From positions 234,421 through 298,420 of the forward strand of contig NZ_LITM01000005.1 in assembly GCF_001275675.1 (NCBI RefSeq): a DNA stretch of 64,000 nt, in the 5' to 3' direction. The DNA comes from Lysinibacillus sp. FJAT-14745. GTDB lineage: Bacteria; Bacillota; Bacilli; Bacillales_A; Planococcaceae. A program made the position numbers and the translations under genes. A model generated the notes under the pieces. That model had not been told where the DNA came from. It did no database searches and saw only the letters and a program-made list of their open reading frames with translations. Each line of letters starts with the position of its first letter. The stretch's first letter is position 1. Shown here one piece after another: positions 1 through 10,064 of the stretch.

Positions 1-1932
1 CTGATTGCAACCATAGAATAAACGCTTTGTTTTACTCTTTCGTTCTACAATTTCGCCTGTTTCACAAGAAGGACATTTTACGCCAATAGGTTTCATAATA
101 GCTTTTGTATTGCGGCAATCTGGGAAGTTTGAACAAGCCATAAATTTCCCATATCGTCCAAGCTTAAAGACCATTGGAGATCCACAAAGCTCACAATCCT
201 CGCCAGCAGGTTCATCTTTTATAACAACCTTTTCCATAGCCTCATCTGCATATTTTACATGGACCTCAAAATCCTTATAAAACTCATGTACAACTTCTTT
301 CCACTGACGACCACCTTCTTCAATATCATCCAAATCTTGCTCCATTTGTGCTGTGAATTCGATATTTATGATATCAGGGAAAAACTCTAGTACGAGTTGG
401 TGCACGATTTCTCCTAGCTCTGTCGGCATAAATCGCTTTGCATCTAATACGACATAGCCACGGCGCTGAATTGTATCGAGGGTCGGTGCATATGTGGACG
501 GGCGCCCTATACCTAACTCTTCCATTGTTTTTACAAGACGTGCCTCTGAATAACGTGGTGGTGGCTGTGTAAAATGTTGCTTTGGCTCAATTTCAAGAGA
601 TTTTACTTGATCGCCAACTTCCATTTCAGGTAGAAGCTTGGTTGTTTCTTCTGTTTGATCATCTGTTCCCTCAATATATAGCTTCATAAAGCCCGCAAAT
701 TTAACTTGTGAGCCATTTGCACGGAATAAAACATCACCATTTTGTAGATCAACAGCAACTGTATCAAGTACAGCCGGCGCCATCTGACTCGCGATAAAGC
801 GCTCCCAAATTAAACGATATAAGCGCAATTGGTCGCGACTAAGCACTGCTTTTAATTCATCTGGAGTTCGCATCGTACTAGTTGGACGAATGGCCTCATG
901 GGCATCTTGTGCATTCGATGCTTTTTTTGCCTGCTTCGGCTCTGTGGAGATGAATTCTTTGCCGTATTTAGATTCAATGTAGGCAATTGCCTCTGTTTTT
1001 GCTGTATCTGAAATACGTGTTGAATCGGTACGCATATACGTGATTAAACCGACTGTCCCCTCTTTTTTACCAATATCAATACCTTCATATAATTGTTGCG
1101 CAAGCATCATCGTTTTCTTAGCACGGAAATTTAACTTACGTGCGGCTTCTTGCTGTAAAGAAGATGTTGTAAAAGCAGGTGCTGCATTTCGTTTACGTTC
1201 TTTTTTAGATACATTGACTACTTCAAAACTTGTACCTTTAACATTTTTTAAAATAGATTTTACTTGTTCTTCATTTGTTAATTTAATTTTTTCTTTGCCA
1301 TTACCATAATAGAGCGCATCGAACGTTTTCTTACCTTTTTCAAAAGAACCTTCGATTGTCCAATATTCTTCCGGTTGGAAGTTTTTAATTTCATTTTCAC
1401 GATCAATAATCATGCGTAGTGCTACAGATTGAACTCGTCCTGCTGATAATCCCTTTTTAACCTTTTTCCAAAGAATCGGACTAATGTTATAACCAACAAG
1501 TCTGTCCAATATACGACGTGTTTGCTGTGCATCTACTAAATCCATATTAATAGGACGTGGATTTTTAAAGGATTCTACAATCGCATCTTTTGTAATTTCA
1601 TTAAAAACGACACGACAATCTGAATGAATATCAATATTTAACGCAGTCGCAAGGTGCCAAGCAATCGCTTCTCCCTCGCGGTCTGGATCGGCCGCTAGAA
1701 AGACTTTCTTCACTTTTTTAGCCGCAGACTTTAAGTCCTGCAAAACAGGACCTTTACCACGAATAGTAATATATTTAGGTTCATAATTATTTTCAGGACT
1801 AACGCCCATTTGGCTACGTGGTAAATCACGAACATGCCCGATAGACGCCTTCACTTTATATTTTTTCCCTAAATATCGTTCAATTGTTTTTGCTTTTGCT
1901 GGTGATTCTACAATCACTAAATAATCCGCCAT
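1..1932 (-). CDS. topA: DNA topoisomerase I, C-terminal end cut by window edge
   Basis: Type IA topoisomerase that relaxes negative supercoils. The reading frame opens at the ATG at 1932 ([17 protein letters not shown], the Toprim start) and is still open at base 1, giving 644 residues. The Toprim acidic motif [10 protein letters not shown] is visible, and the catalytic tyrosine is in [11 protein letters not shown] at about residue 299. The visible C-terminal part contains one complete four-cysteine zinc motif (CELCGS...CSNFPDC) and a second (CPSC...YGC) running to the edge, so only the last part of the zinc domain is missing. It lies downstream of dprA in the same direction, as in Bacillus. 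Frame and product are certain; only the 3' end is unseen. Confidence 0.97.
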   Translation of the reverse strand, partial: MADYLVIVESPAKAKTIERYLGKKYKVKASIGHVRDLPRSQMGVSPENNYEPKYITIRGKGPVLQDLKSAAKKVKKVFLAADPDREGEAIAWHLATALNIDIHSDCRVVFNEITKDAIVESFKNPRPINMDLVDAQQTRRILDRLVGYNISPILWKKVKKGLSAGRVQSVALRMIIDRENEIKNFQPEEYWTIEGSFEKGKKTFDALYYGNGKEKIKLTNEEQVKSILKNVKGTSFEVVNVSKKERKRNAAPAFTTSSLQQEAARKLNFRAKKTMMLAQQLYEGIDIGKKEGTVGLITYMRTDSTRISDTAKTEAIAYIESKYGKEFISTEPKQAKKASNAQDAHEAIRPTSTMRTPDELKAVLSRDQLRLYRLIWERFIASQMAPAVLDTVAVDLQNGDVLFRANGSQVKFAGFMKLYIEGTDDQTEETTKLLPEMEVGDQVKSLEIEPKQHFTQPPPRYSEARLVKTMEELGIGRPSTYAPTLDTIQRRGYVVLDAKRFMPTELGEIVHQLVLEFFPDIINIEFTAQMEQDLDDIEEGGRQWKEVVHEFYKDFEVHVKYADEAMEKVVIKDEPAGEDCELCGSPMVFKLGRYGKFMACSNFPDCRNTKAIMKPIGVKCPSCETGEIVERKSKTKRLFYGCNQ

Positions 1933-2023
1933 CTATGTCTCCCCCTTAGCGAGGTCTATTGCTAATTTTTTAAGTTACCTGTTGCAAAATGTATAACAGA
2001 TTTTAAGATAATGCAACTTTTTT

Positions 2024-2920
2024 TCAATTTTTGTTAGAAAAGAGCGCAAGTGTTTCAACGATTTCGTGACCGTTGCACACTGGAATAGCTCCTTCTAATA
2101 GTAGTTTATTTGTGCCTTTTGATTGCTCTGCATCAATTGGACCCGGTACAACAAATACATCTTTTCCTTGTTCTAATGCATATTCTGTTGTAATAAGCGT
2201 TCCACTTCTTAATGCTGCTTCGGTTACAACTAAAGCTTTGGACAATCCGCTAATTATACGGTTACGCATAGGAAAATGCCATTTTTCAGGCTTCATATAT
2301 GGAGGATACTCTGTGACAAGTAACTGTTGCTCCGCCATATGCCCAGCGAGAGACTGGTTTTCCTTAGGGTATAGATAATTAAACCCGTGTCCAAGCACTG
2401 CAATTGTGGAACCTCCAACTTTTATAGTTGTCTCATGAGCTATCGTATCCGCCCCTCTTGCAAGCCCGCTTACAACAGTATATTCGTGTTCAACAAGAGG
2501 CGGAACAATTAAGTCCATCGCAGTTTTCGTATAAGCTGTAGCCTTTCTAGAGCCTATAATAGCTACTTGCTTTTCGTTCGTTAATAGAGAATACCGACCT
2601 TTCACATACAATACAGTAGGTGGACTGGATATTTCAAATAATTGCGCCGGGTAAAAAGGATGATGAAAAGGGATAGGGGAAATATCGGCCCGTTCATAAG
2701 CTTTTTCAAACGACAATGTCATATTTTGTCGAAAGCTACGAGTTATTTCTAATGCTTTGTGCGATGATATTTGCAGTGCTTTTGCAATCTCGTAGGGGGG
2801 CGCTTCTTCAAAATAACTTAGTATATCCACCGGGGACAATAATTGCTGAAGTTTTTGAAGTGGTAATGGGTATATATAATGTAAAGCTAGTAATCTCTGT
2901 GTATCGACTGAAAAAATCAT
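2024..2920 (-). CDS. dprA: DNA processing protein DprA/Smf
   Basis: Loads RecA onto incoming single-stranded DNA during transformation. The 298-residue protein has the Rossmann-like DprA core: AIIGSRKATAYT, SGLARGADTIAHE, GHGFNYLYP and NRIISGLS, then SGTLITTEYALEQGKDVFVVPG. There is no C-terminal DML1 winged helix, as in the short Bacillus form. The ATG at 2920 is preceded by an AGGAGGT ribosome site. It sits directly upstream of topA on the same strand, the conserved Firmicute pair. Family assignment is firm; natural competence in this strain is not shown by this gene alone. Confidence 0.95.
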   Translation of the reverse strand: MIFSVDTQRLLALHYIYPLPLQKLQQLLSPVDILSYFEEAPPYEIAKALQISSHKALEITRSFRQNMTLSFEKAYERADISPIPFHHPFYPAQLFEISSPPTVLYVKGRYSLLTNEKQVAIIGSRKATAYTKTAMDLIVPPLVEHEYTVVSGLARGADTIAHETTIKVGGSTIAVLGHGFNYLYPKENQSLAGHMAEQQLLVTEYPPYMKPEKWHFPMRNRIISGLSKALVVTEAALRSGTLITTEYALEQGKDVFVVPGPIDAEQSKGTNKLLLEGAIPVCNGHEIVETLALFSNKN

Positions 2921-3065
2921 TTAAAAACCTCCTTTTATATAGAAGAAATTAAATGACCGCATTTTTAATGACACAGCTTTTTTAGGAAAGGTCCTTAAGA
3001 AGTAAGTAGGAAGTTCTTGAACACAATTCCGTTAGAAGCTTATGAAAGCCGTGTCTTCATAAAGA

Positions 3066-3095
3066 AAAAGATGTAGCAACAACGTGCTACATCTT
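3066..3095 (-). terminator. Terminator after sucCD
   Basis: Inverted repeat AAGATGTAGCA / TGCTACATCTT with a 6-base loop. On the minus strand it is followed by TTTTTCTTT, just downstream of the sucD stop. A Rho-independent terminator is the plain reading. Confidence 0.85.
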
Positions 3096-3100
3096 CCATT

Positions 3101-4003
3101 TTAATGGGTTTTACACTTTTCGTATAGCCCTTTTTCTTTAATTACTTTAATAAGTGTGTCACCAATGACAGATGGCGTTTCTGCTACTTCAATACCAGCA
3201 GCATTCATGGCCTTAATTTTCTCTGCTGCTGTTCCTTTACCACCTGAGATAATAGCACCAGCGTGACCCATACGTTTTCCTGGAGGCGCTGTTTGTCCAC
3301 CGATAAAGCCAACGACAGGTTTCGTCATATTCGCTTTAACCCACTCAGCCGCTTCTTCTTCAGCAGTACCCCCAATTTCCCCAATCATCACAACTGCATA
3401 TGTTTCTGGATCGTTGTTGAACGCTTCCAAAACATCGATAAAGTTTGTACCATTGACAGGGTCTCCACCGATACCTACAGCTGTAGTTTGACCAATACCA
3501 GCTTGTGTTAATTGATGTACGGCTTCGTATGTTAACGTACCAGAGCGAGAAACAACTCCTACATGCCCTTTTGTATGGATATATCCTGGCATAATACCAA
3601 TTTTACATTCATCTGCCGTAATAACACCTGGACAGTTTGGACCTACTAGACGTGTCTTTTTACCTTCCATATAACGTTTAACCTTAACCATATCAAGGAC
3701 AGGAATATGTTCAGTAATACAGATTGTTAATTCTAATTCAGCATCAACAGCCTCTAAAATAGCATCTGCTGCGAATGGAGCAGGTACATAAATAACTGAA
3801 GTTGTTGCGCCTGTTGCAGCTACAGCTTCCGCTACAGTGTTAAATACAGGCACTCCTTCGACTTCAAGACCACCTTTACCTGGTGTTACACCAGCTACAA
3901 TTTTAGTACCATATTCAAGCATTTGCTTCGTATGGAAAAGCGCTGTTTCGCCCGTAATCCCTTGTACAATTACCTTCGTATCTTTATCAATAAATACAGC
4001 CAT
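3101..4003 (-). CDS. sucD: Succinyl-CoA synthetase (ADP-forming) alpha subunit
   Basis: Catalyses, with SucC, the interconversion of succinyl-CoA and succinate with nucleotide phosphorylation in the TCA cycle. The 300-residue protein shows the CoA-binding Rossmann domain ([28 protein letters not shown]) and the ligase domain with the phospho-histidine loop in [18 protein letters not shown]. Its length matches the B. subtilis protein. It follows sucC with a 17-base gap and precedes a strong terminator, so sucCD form a two-gene unit. Confidence 0.97.
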   Translation of the reverse strand: MAVFIDKDTKVIVQGITGETALFHTKQMLEYGTKIVAGVTPGKGGLEVEGVPVFNTVAEAVAATGATTSVIYVPAPFAADAILEAVDAELELTICITEHIPVLDMVKVKRYMEGKKTRLVGPNCPGVITADECKIGIMPGYIHTKGHVGVVSRSGTLTYEAVHQLTQAGIGQTTAVGIGGDPVNGTNFIDVLEAFNNDPETYAVVMIGEIGGTAEEEAAEWVKANMTKPVVGFIGGQTAPPGKRMGHAGAIISGGKGTAAEKIKAMNAAGIEVAETPSVIGDTLIKVIKEKGLYEKCKTH

Positions 4004-4020
4004 TGTTCTCCCTGCCTTCC

Positions 4021-5181
4021 TTAGCCTACTAGTCCCACAATTTTTTGTGCACCGTCAGCCATTGAATCAGCTGCAACGATGTTTAAACCAGATGCATTTA
4101 AAATCTCTTTTCCAAGTTCTACATTAGTACCTTCTAAACGTACAACTAACGGCACAGTTAAGCCAATTTCTTTGGCAGCTGTAACAACACCCTCAGCAAT
4201 AATGTTACATTTCATAATTCCGCCAAAAATGTTTACGAAAATGCCTTTTACATGTGAATCAGAAAGGATAATTTTGAAAGCTTCTGTTACTTTTTCAGCC
4301 GTTGCACCGCCCCCTACATCCAGGAAGTTAGCAGGGCTTCCGCCATAATAGCTAATTGTGTCCATTGTAGCCATAGCAAGACCAGCTCCATTAACCATAC
4401 AGCCAATGTTACCATCTAGTGAAATATAGCTTAGGTCGTATTTTGATGCTTCGATTTCCTTTGCATCTTCTTCATCAAAATCACGTAATTCGACAATATC
4501 TTTATGACGATACAATGCATTTGCATCGAAATTGAATTTAGCATCTAATGCCAAAACTTCTCCTTGTCCAGTTACAACAAGTGGATTTATTTCTACAATA
4601 GAAGCATCCTTGTCGATAAATGCTTGATACAGGCCTAGCATTAATTTAACAGCTTTCCCTACTAGGTTAGCCGGAATATTCATATTAAACGCCATGCGAC
4701 GTGCTTGGAAACCTGTTAACCCAATAACAGGATCCACAACTTCTTTGAAGATTTTTTCTGGATGTGATTCCGCTACTTCCTCAATATCCATGCCGCCCTC
4801 TTCAGACCCCATCATTGTTACACGGGATGTTGCGCGGTCTAATACTAAACTTAAATAGTATTCTTTTTGAATATCAGAACCCTCTTCAATATATAAGCGT
4901 TTTATTTCTTTTCCCTCAGGACCTGTTTGATGAGTTACCAAAATTTTACCTAGTAATTCTTTTGCATAAGTACGCACCTCGTCAAGGTTTTTAGCGATTT
5001 TCACGCCACCCGCTTTACCGCGTCCTCCTGCATGAATTTGCGCCTTGACTACTGTTACGTTAGAGCCAAGTTCCTTCGCTACTTTCACTGCTTCATCAGG
5101 GGAAAAAGCAACTTTTCCGTTTGGTACAGCTACACCATATTTTCTAAGAATCTCTTTCCCTTGATATTCATGGATATTCAT
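4021..5181 (-). CDS. sucC: Succinyl-CoA synthetase beta subunit
   Basis: ATP-grasp subunit of succinyl-CoA synthetase, which binds nucleotide and succinate. I place the start at the ATG at 5181 ([16 protein letters not shown]) because it matches the family N-terminus and is preceded by GGGAGG. An in-frame upstream start would add 15 residues without homology. This gives 386 residues, against about 385 in Bacillus. The ATP-grasp motifs [16 protein letters not shown] and the phosphate-loop region NIFGGIMKC are visible. It is the first gene of the sucCD unit. Confidence 0.97.
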   Translation of the reverse strand: MNIHEYQGKEILRKYGVAVPNGKVAFSPDEAVKVAKELGSNVTVVKAQIHAGGRGKAGGVKIAKNLDEVRTYAKELLGKILVTHQTGPEGKEIKRLYIEEGSDIQKEYYLSLVLDRATSRVTMMGSEEGGMDIEEVAESHPEKIFKEVVDPVIGLTGFQARRMAFNMNIPANLVGKAVKLMLGLYQAFIDKDASIVEINPLVVTGQGEVLALDAKFNFDANALYRHKDIVELRDFDEEDAKEIEASKYDLSYISLDGNIGCMVNGAGLAMATMDTISYYGGSPANFLDVGGGATAEKVTEAFKIILSDSHVKGIFVNIFGGIMKCNIIAEGVVTAAKEIGLTVPLVVRLEGTNVELGKEILNASGLNIVAADSMADGAQKIVGLVG

Positions 5182-5341
5182 AATACATCCTCCCATCAAA
5201 CATTTGCAAAATTGTTTTACTAACATAATCTATTCTAACTAAAGATTCTGATAAAGTCCACACTTTGTCTTTTATTCATTTTTTATCTTTTAATATGACG
5301 ATTTCTTCTGTTTCTTGTACTAAAACAGAGTTTTGTGAATA

Positions 5342-5644
5342 TCAGAATTCTTTGTTTTTTCTGTATTTTTGCGCATGTTGTTGATCTAGTCGATATATAA
5401 ATGCAAAAACCTCAGCGACAGCTTCGTACAATTCTTCTGGAATTGACTCATTTAAATCTAATTGTCCAAGTAATTGAACAAGGTTAGGATCCTCATAAAT
5501 CGGGACATCGTGCTCATTCGCGCGTGCTAATATATTTTCTGCTGTTTTCCCTTTTCCTTTTGCTACGACTGTTGGACTATCAAAACGTCCTAACTTATAC
5601 GTGAGAGCAATTGCCTCTTTTCGAGTAAATTTTTCTTCACTCAT
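5342..5644 (-). CDS. ylqH: FlhB C-terminal-domain-like protein (YlqH)
   Basis: A 100-residue soluble protein resembling the cytoplasmic C-terminal domain of the flagellar/type III export switch FlhB, without the membrane part. Visible family features are ALTYKLGRFDSPTVVAKGKG followed by ILARANEHDVPIYEDPNLV. The autocleavage NPTH of true FlhB is replaced by DSPT, so self-cleavage is not expected. Its start overlaps the end of ylqG by four bases, indicating translational coupling. Function is unproven in Bacillus; a role linked to the FliK-like neighbour is inference. Confidence 0.85.
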   Translation of the reverse strand: MSEEKFTRKEAIALTYKLGRFDSPTVVAKGKGKTAENILARANEHDVPIYEDPNLVQLLGQLDLNESIPEELYEAVAEVFAFIYRLDQQHAQKYRKNKEF

Positions 5645-7533
5645 ATGCGAAAATCCACCCCACTATGTTCCTCTTGCTGTTCTACTACAGGTTTTTTTTC
5701 AGGTTGGGCTTTTTCAAATTGTTTAATAAAAACGCCTGAAAGTTGATACTCTTTTTCAGCTAGTCCTATTTTTAATGCTGCTTTTAGTGGTTCTGCAAGC
5801 GCAAGTATATCATTATTTTCATTAAATACTGTCACAGTAACTACACGATTTTGAACCTGCATATCAATAACTGTTTCTTTCATAGATTCCATTTGTAAAT
5901 AAAATAATATACGCGCGTAATTGGCATCAATTTTACCGTCTTCCTTCATGCGTCCATTCCACTGTAATGTTGCATCCATTTTCTTACCGAAGAATTCCAA
6001 TGGTACTTGCATAATAAGTTGATGCTGATGGCCATTCTCCCCTGATGCTAGTTGCATGCCGTTCATACGCGCCATTAACATTTCCGCAGCTTCCTTCAGC
6101 TGCGGAGTAACATGTGTTTCCTGCAATAATGTATGTAGCTGAGGTTTTAATTGATGTGCAATTTGCTGTAAATCTGCTGACTTATTACTAAGTGCCGCTT
6201 CATAGCTAACTCCCAGATTTTTCAATACCGTTTTAAGTGCATGTTCCATCGCTTTACTGTCCATAGAATTTTGTACATGGGCATCTGCTTGTGTAACAAT
6301 CTGTTGAATCATAGATTGCGGGGATTCAACACTATTTTTCATGAGATTTCGCATGAATGCTTCGTTTTGTATTGGAGAAGTTACTTCATGCTTTAAAAGC
6401 GATAATAAATGGTCCTTCACCGAAAGAGCATTGGCGTCTTGTGTAAACAAACGCTCCGAAGAATTTTCTGCAAACGCTTTTATTAGTTGTTCTTGCATCT
6501 GTTTTGCAAAAATCTCTAGAGTTTGTTTAGTTGCTGGTAGCTGAGTAAATCGATCGATAAGTTGATTTAATGACTGCTTTTGTTCATCGGTTAACAAACT
6601 TTGATTCGCTGTCCATGATTTAAGCTGGTCGACAAGTTGCTTTGTATTGTCGGGTTGTGCTGTTAAAATCGTTTGAATAACTTGTCCAGCCTGTTGAAGC
6701 TGATTTGGCTGAACAGACTTTATATCGCTGAGACTTGACCAGTTTTGCAAGGTTGCCTTCTGAGGTAATATTCCCGCATCCTTCAACATATTCATAGCTT
6801 GAATCTTGTCACTCATAGAAGCTTCATTACTAGTTAATATTTGAATGGACTTGGCAAGTACTAAACCACCTGTTTCTACTTCAAAAGGCTTTGCAATTGC
6901 CTGTACCTGTTGCATTAGATTTTGCTTAAGGTTTTCTGGTAAAGCTATATCCTTCGTTAAAAGCTGCGTAAAGTTTTCCATTACGGAATTCATACCATTC
7001 GTTTTTTGTCCACTCATAAGAGCTTGAAAAACATCATTCGTCATCGGCATTTTAAACTCTACCATTTTTTGAATGGCTAGCAGGGCATCCATTTTAGTAA
7101 CGCCCTCTGGTAATGCCTTTAACCACATTTCGGCCTGCATCAGCTGCTCTTTTGAAATCGGTAGCTGCTCTTTCATAAAATGAGCTAAAAGCTGCTGCAT
7201 TTCAGGTGTTTTTGGCAAATTCATTGATTCAAGTAGCTGATTAATTTGTTGACCTTGGGAAGCCGTTTGCACCATGGGACCCGTAACAACTTTTAGTTCT
7301 GTTTGTGGACTTGTACCCGTCACTTGAAAGAAATGGGCATCTCCTGCTTTTAGTGGGACTTCGAGTTTAGCAATAAACTTCTGATGGCCAACTTGTATTT
7401 CCGCCATTTGATCTGGATATAATTGTTTGATTGTCCCTTGAAATACTTGTCCTTGTTTTAAAGTAAGCGGCTGATTAGCTGAGGTTAAAGCAGTTTGTTG
7501 CATTTGAATCGGATTAAAAGATGTGGCTGTCAT
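5641..7533 (-). CDS. ylqG: FliK-like, glutamine-rich protein of unknown role (YlqG)
   Basis: A long, Gln/Met-rich protein of about 630 residues with the layout of flagellar hook-length control proteins. The middle is low-complexity and helical; the C-terminal domain is globular (MQVPLEFFGKKMDATLQWNG, then VQNRVVTVTVFNENNDIL). I chose the ATG at 7533 because AAAGGAG lies seven bases upstream. The open frame continues a further 40 codons, but those are encoded by the adjacent repeat element and are unlikely to be translated. The four-base overlap with the FlhB-like ylqH suggests a two-gene unit outside any flagellar operon. No enzymatic motif is visible. Confidence 0.8.
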   Translation of the reverse strand: MTATSFNPIQMQQTALTSANQPLTLKQGQVFQGTIKQLYPDQMAEIQVGHQKFIAKLEVPLKAGDAHFFQVTGTSPQTELKVVTGPMVQTASQGQQINQLLESMNLPKTPEMQQLLAHFMKEQLPISKEQLMQAEMWLKALPEGVTKMDALLAIQKMVEFKMPMTNDVFQALMSGQKTNGMNSVMENFTQLLTKDIALPENLKQNLMQQVQAIAKPFEVETGGLVLAKSIQILTSNEASMSDKIQAMNMLKDAGILPQKATLQNWSSLSDIKSVQPNQLQQAGQVIQTILTAQPDNTKQLVDQLKSWTANQSLLTDEQKQSLNQLIDRFTQLPATKQTLEIFAKQMQEQLIKAFAENSSERLFTQDANALSVKDHLLSLLKHEVTSPIQNEAFMRNLMKNSVESPQSMIQQIVTQADAHVQNSMDSKAMEHALKTVLKNLGVSYEAALSNKSADLQQIAHQLKPQLHTLLQETHVTPQLKEAAEMLMARMNGMQLASGENGHQHQLIMQVPLEFFGKKMDATLQWNGRMKEDGKIDANYARILFYLQMESMKETVIDMQVQNRVVTVTVFNENNDILALAEPLKAALKIGLAEKEYQLSGVFIKQFEKAQPEKKPVVEQQEEHSGVDFRI

Positions 7534-7586
7534 ATACATACTCCTTTCATCAATTACTCCTTGGCGTAATTGGCGTCCTTTTTTTA

Positions 7587-7833
7587 ACGTGGGGTTGATT
7601 TCCGCTCCGACTGGGCTTTTCCCTTGGGGCGTCCGATGAGCCGCTTGGGCCAACAGATGTTTTTTGCGCGAAAGCGAATCGGCAGCGCACCGATGTTAAT
7701 CACGAAGGCGTTATCACAGGACGTGATGGTTTTAGCCTTCGTTCCTCTTTCGCTGATCCCCAAGGAGTCGCCCAGTCTCCGCTCCAGTCAACTTATCCAC
7801 ATGATATACGTTTTAACAAATGTCATTTGCTGA
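7587..7833. repeat. Mosaic intergenic repeat, copy 1
   Basis: Lies between ylqG and rnhB. It begins GGGGTTGATTTCCGCTCCGA, contains GGGGCGTCCGATGAGCCGCT and the hairpin CGAAGGC...GCCTTCG around ATCACAGGACGTGAT, and ends with CCCCAAGGAGTCGCCCAG and an AACAAATGTCATTTG end. The same modules recur at 15335, 50171 and, inverted, at 28666 and 56337. No open frame with family signals is carried. Confidence 0.85.
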
Positions 7834-7839
7834 AACAAG

Positions 7840-8598
7840 TTAGAGCATTGACTTTATCGGCTCAAATGACTTGCGATGATGAGTAGTTGGACCGAACTCT
7901 TCAAGTGCTTTTAAATGTTGCTTTGTTCCATACCCTGCATGCTGAGCAAAACCATACATAGGGAATTCTTCGTCCAATTGATCCATATAATTATCTCGAG
8001 CCGTTTTCGCCAATATCGATGCAGCTGCAATAGCTAAGCTTTTCGCATCCCCTTTAATTATTGAATCCTGCGGAATAGAGATTGGTAGCGTCATAGCATC
8101 AACTAGCACATAATTAGGTTTAATAGATAATGATTCTACACTTGTTTTCATCGATTGCTTCGTCGCTTCGTAAATATTTAATTCATCGATTTGTTGCGCT
8201 GATTGGAAATGGATAAAATAACTTAATGCATGCTCTTTTATTAAAGCAGCATAGTCATTGCGTTTATCTTTTGGTAATTGCTTTGAATCATTTAATCCGA
8301 CTAGAGCCTCACAGTTTGCAGGTAAAATAACAGCAGCTGTTACTACCGGCCCTGCTAATGGTCCACGCCCTGCTTCATCTATACCTGCAATGAGTGCCCC
8401 TTGCTCTCCATAGCTTTGGTCAAAATCGACTTTCGCTTGATGTTCCTTTAATAGCTGTTGTTTTTTCTCCTGACGCTTTTCCCAATTTTGCCAAGCTTTT
8501 TGCACTCCTGCTCGTTCGTCGGTTGCTACAGCGGTCATCCAACCCTGCCATTCCTCCGCTTCCTTTAAGGCTGCAGTAATTTCTTTAATTGTTTTCAT
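7840..8598 (-). CDS. rnhB: Ribonuclease HII
   Basis: Removes RNA from RNA/DNA hybrids and single ribonucleotides from DNA. The 252-residue protein carries GIDEAGRGPLAGPVV with the first catalytic Asp-Glu pair, the aspartates of GLNDSKQL and NYVLVDAMTLP, and the C-terminal HRKSFEPIK. The N-terminal 65 residues form the Lys/Glu-rich extension seen in Bacillus RnhB. The start has GGGAGT upstream. Its stop is seven bases from repeat copy 1. Confidence 0.96.
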   Translation of the reverse strand: MKTIKEITAALKEAEEWQGWMTAVATDERAGVQKAWQNWEKRQEKKQQLLKEHQAKVDFDQSYGEQGALIAGIDEAGRGPLAGPVVTAAVILPANCEALVGLNDSKQLPKDKRNDYAALIKEHALSYFIHFQSAQQIDELNIYEATKQSMKTSVESLSIKPNYVLVDAMTLPISIPQDSIIKGDAKSLAIAAASILAKTARDNYMDQLDEEFPMYGFAQHAGYGTKQHLKALEEFGPTTHHRKSFEPIKSML

Positions 8599-9027
8599 AT
8601 ATTTACTCCCTTTTGGTTCTTAACAGTTATTCGCTAATCTTACTTTTTAGAGGGCTAAGGATTCACCCTAACGTTTTGGCGTTTTTCACAATATATATCC
8701 CTTTTTTGTAATATGTACTTGAATGCACAATCACTCTTCATTCCGCACGTGCGCAGCTTGAGTCTTCTCGCCCATGCTTTTATACTAACAATACTTTTTT
8801 ATAAAGAACAGGTTTGGAAATTTCACTAAAATCCAGGGATTACATTTAATGGTATTTCATGTATATTAATTGATTGTAGTGGAGGCTGGGCGACTCCTTG
8901 GGGATCAACAATAACGGAAATCAATCCCCAAGTTTATAACGAAAAGCTCCGAATCGATTCAAAAAGTATTTATTGCTTTTTTTCTCGCTCTATATCATTT
9001 ATCGGCAAGAAGAAGTATTCCTAAAAG
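8599..9027. other. Gene-free gap with degenerate repeat remnant
   Basis: No credible reading frame on either strand. Bases 8848-8932 carry a decayed repeat copy in the inverted orientation: TATTAATTGATTGTAGTGGA, then GGCTGGGCGACTCCTTGGGG, then ATAACGGAAATCAA. The central modules are missing. The rest shows nothing recognisable apart from the presumed rnhB promoter region. Confidence 0.7.
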
Positions 9028-9076
9028 AAAAACTGCCATGCTCACAACCTTCTCAAGTGAGTATGACAGTTTTTTT
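9028..9076 (-). terminator. Terminator after rbgA
   Basis: AAAACTGcCATgCTCAC pairs with GTGAGtATGaCAGTTTT around an 11-base loop, with T-runs on both sides. On the minus strand it follows the rbgA stop within five bases. It may work in both directions. Confidence 0.85.
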
Positions 9077-9080
9077 CTTA

Positions 9081-9953
9081 TTACTGCTGTGCTTCCTTTT
9101 CAAGCTGTTCGCCAACAAAGTCAAAGGTTAGTTTACCTAATTGCAAGCCACGAATATCTCGAACGATCAGTTGAGCTACTTGATCATAATCGATTTCTCC
9201 TCCGGGACCGAAAACACGGCGAAGTTTACCGATATGATCGAAGGTATCCACTAAATCTTCATGTATAAACTGGAAGCCATAGCGTTCTTCCATTCGTGCC
9301 GGATAATGAACGGATAAAAAGCGTAGGCCATATACAGCTAAATCCTCCATATTCGTTATAGTATCCTTTATGGCACCTGTTAAGGCTAATTTATAGCCTA
9401 CTTCTTGATCTTCAAATTTCGGCCATAAAATACCTGGTGTATCGAGTAATTCAAGCTCCTTCGCAACCTTTATCCATTGCTGAGCCTTAGTTACCCCTGG
9501 AGTATTCCCTGTTTTTGCTATATTTTTCTTTGCAAGGCGATTAATTAGCGTCGATTTCCCTACGTTCGGAATTCCGACAATCATTGCACGAATGGCTCTT
9601 GGCTTCATCCCACGTGACTTCATACGCTCAAATTTTTCTTTTAATATTTCTTGAGCAGCCTTTGTCACCTGCTGTAATCCTTTACCTTCAAGAGAATTGA
9701 TGGCTACTGCCTTATGACCTCTTTGCGCAAAGTATTCAACCCATTTACGTGTTTCCTGCTCATCTGCCATATCTGACTTATTTAAAATAAGAAGACGCGG
9801 TTTTTGATTAATCACTTCGTCTATCATTGGATTTCGGGAAGATAGCGGTAAACGTGCATCTATTAATTCAAATATAATATCAACGAGCTTTAATTTTTCT
9901 GTTACTTCTCTACGGGCCTTTGCCATATGCCCTGGAAACCATTGTATAGTCAT
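9081..9953 (-). CDS. rbgA: Ribosome biogenesis GTPase YlqF/RbgA
   Basis: Circularly permuted GTPase needed for late maturation of the 50S subunit. The permuted order is directly visible: G4 NKSD at residues 58-61 precedes G1 GIPNVGKST at about 127-135 and G3 DTPG at 171-174. The N-terminus [16 protein letters not shown] is the family signature. Length 290 is normal. It lies between lepB and rnhB, separated from lepB by a terminator that contains a repeat. Confidence 0.97.
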   Translation of the reverse strand: MTIQWFPGHMAKARREVTEKLKLVDIIFELIDARLPLSSRNPMIDEVINQKPRLLILNKSDMADEQETRKWVEYFAQRGHKAVAINSLEGKGLQQVTKAAQEILKEKFERMKSRGMKPRAIRAMIVGIPNVGKSTLINRLAKKNIAKTGNTPGVTKAQQWIKVAKELELLDTPGILWPKFEDQEVGYKLALTGAIKDTITNMEDLAVYGLRFLSVHYPARMEERYGFQFIHEDLVDTFDHIGKLRRVFGPGGEIDYDQVAQLIVRDIRGLQLGKLTFDFVGEQLEKEAQQ

Positions 9954-9978
9954 ATCTATACCTCCTACACTAAAAGAA

Positions 9979-10058
9979 AAAGGGAGTTTTAACTTCTTTC
10001 AGCAGGTGTCCAAACGCCTGCTGAAAGAAGTTAAAGCCTCCGGCGGATGTCTCCCTTT
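9979..10058 (-). terminator. lepB terminator with palindromic repeat in its loop
   Basis: The outer stem AAAGGGAG (9979-9986) pairs with CTCCCTTT (10051-10058) and is followed on the minus strand by a T-rich tract. The loop is filled by a perfect 19-base palindrome (arms 9988-10006 and 10017-10035, TTTAACTTCTTTCAGCAGG) plus GCCTCCGGCGGATGTC. The same inner sequences recur next to acpP (21709-21748) and fabD/plsX (23941-23974), so a repeat seems to have entered the terminator. Confidence 0.75.
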
Positions 10059-10064
10059 CAAGAA

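Noticed and set aside
3263-3511. Plus-strand frames opposite sucD and many other genes
   Set aside because: Shadows of strongly supported minus-strand genes with no start signals.
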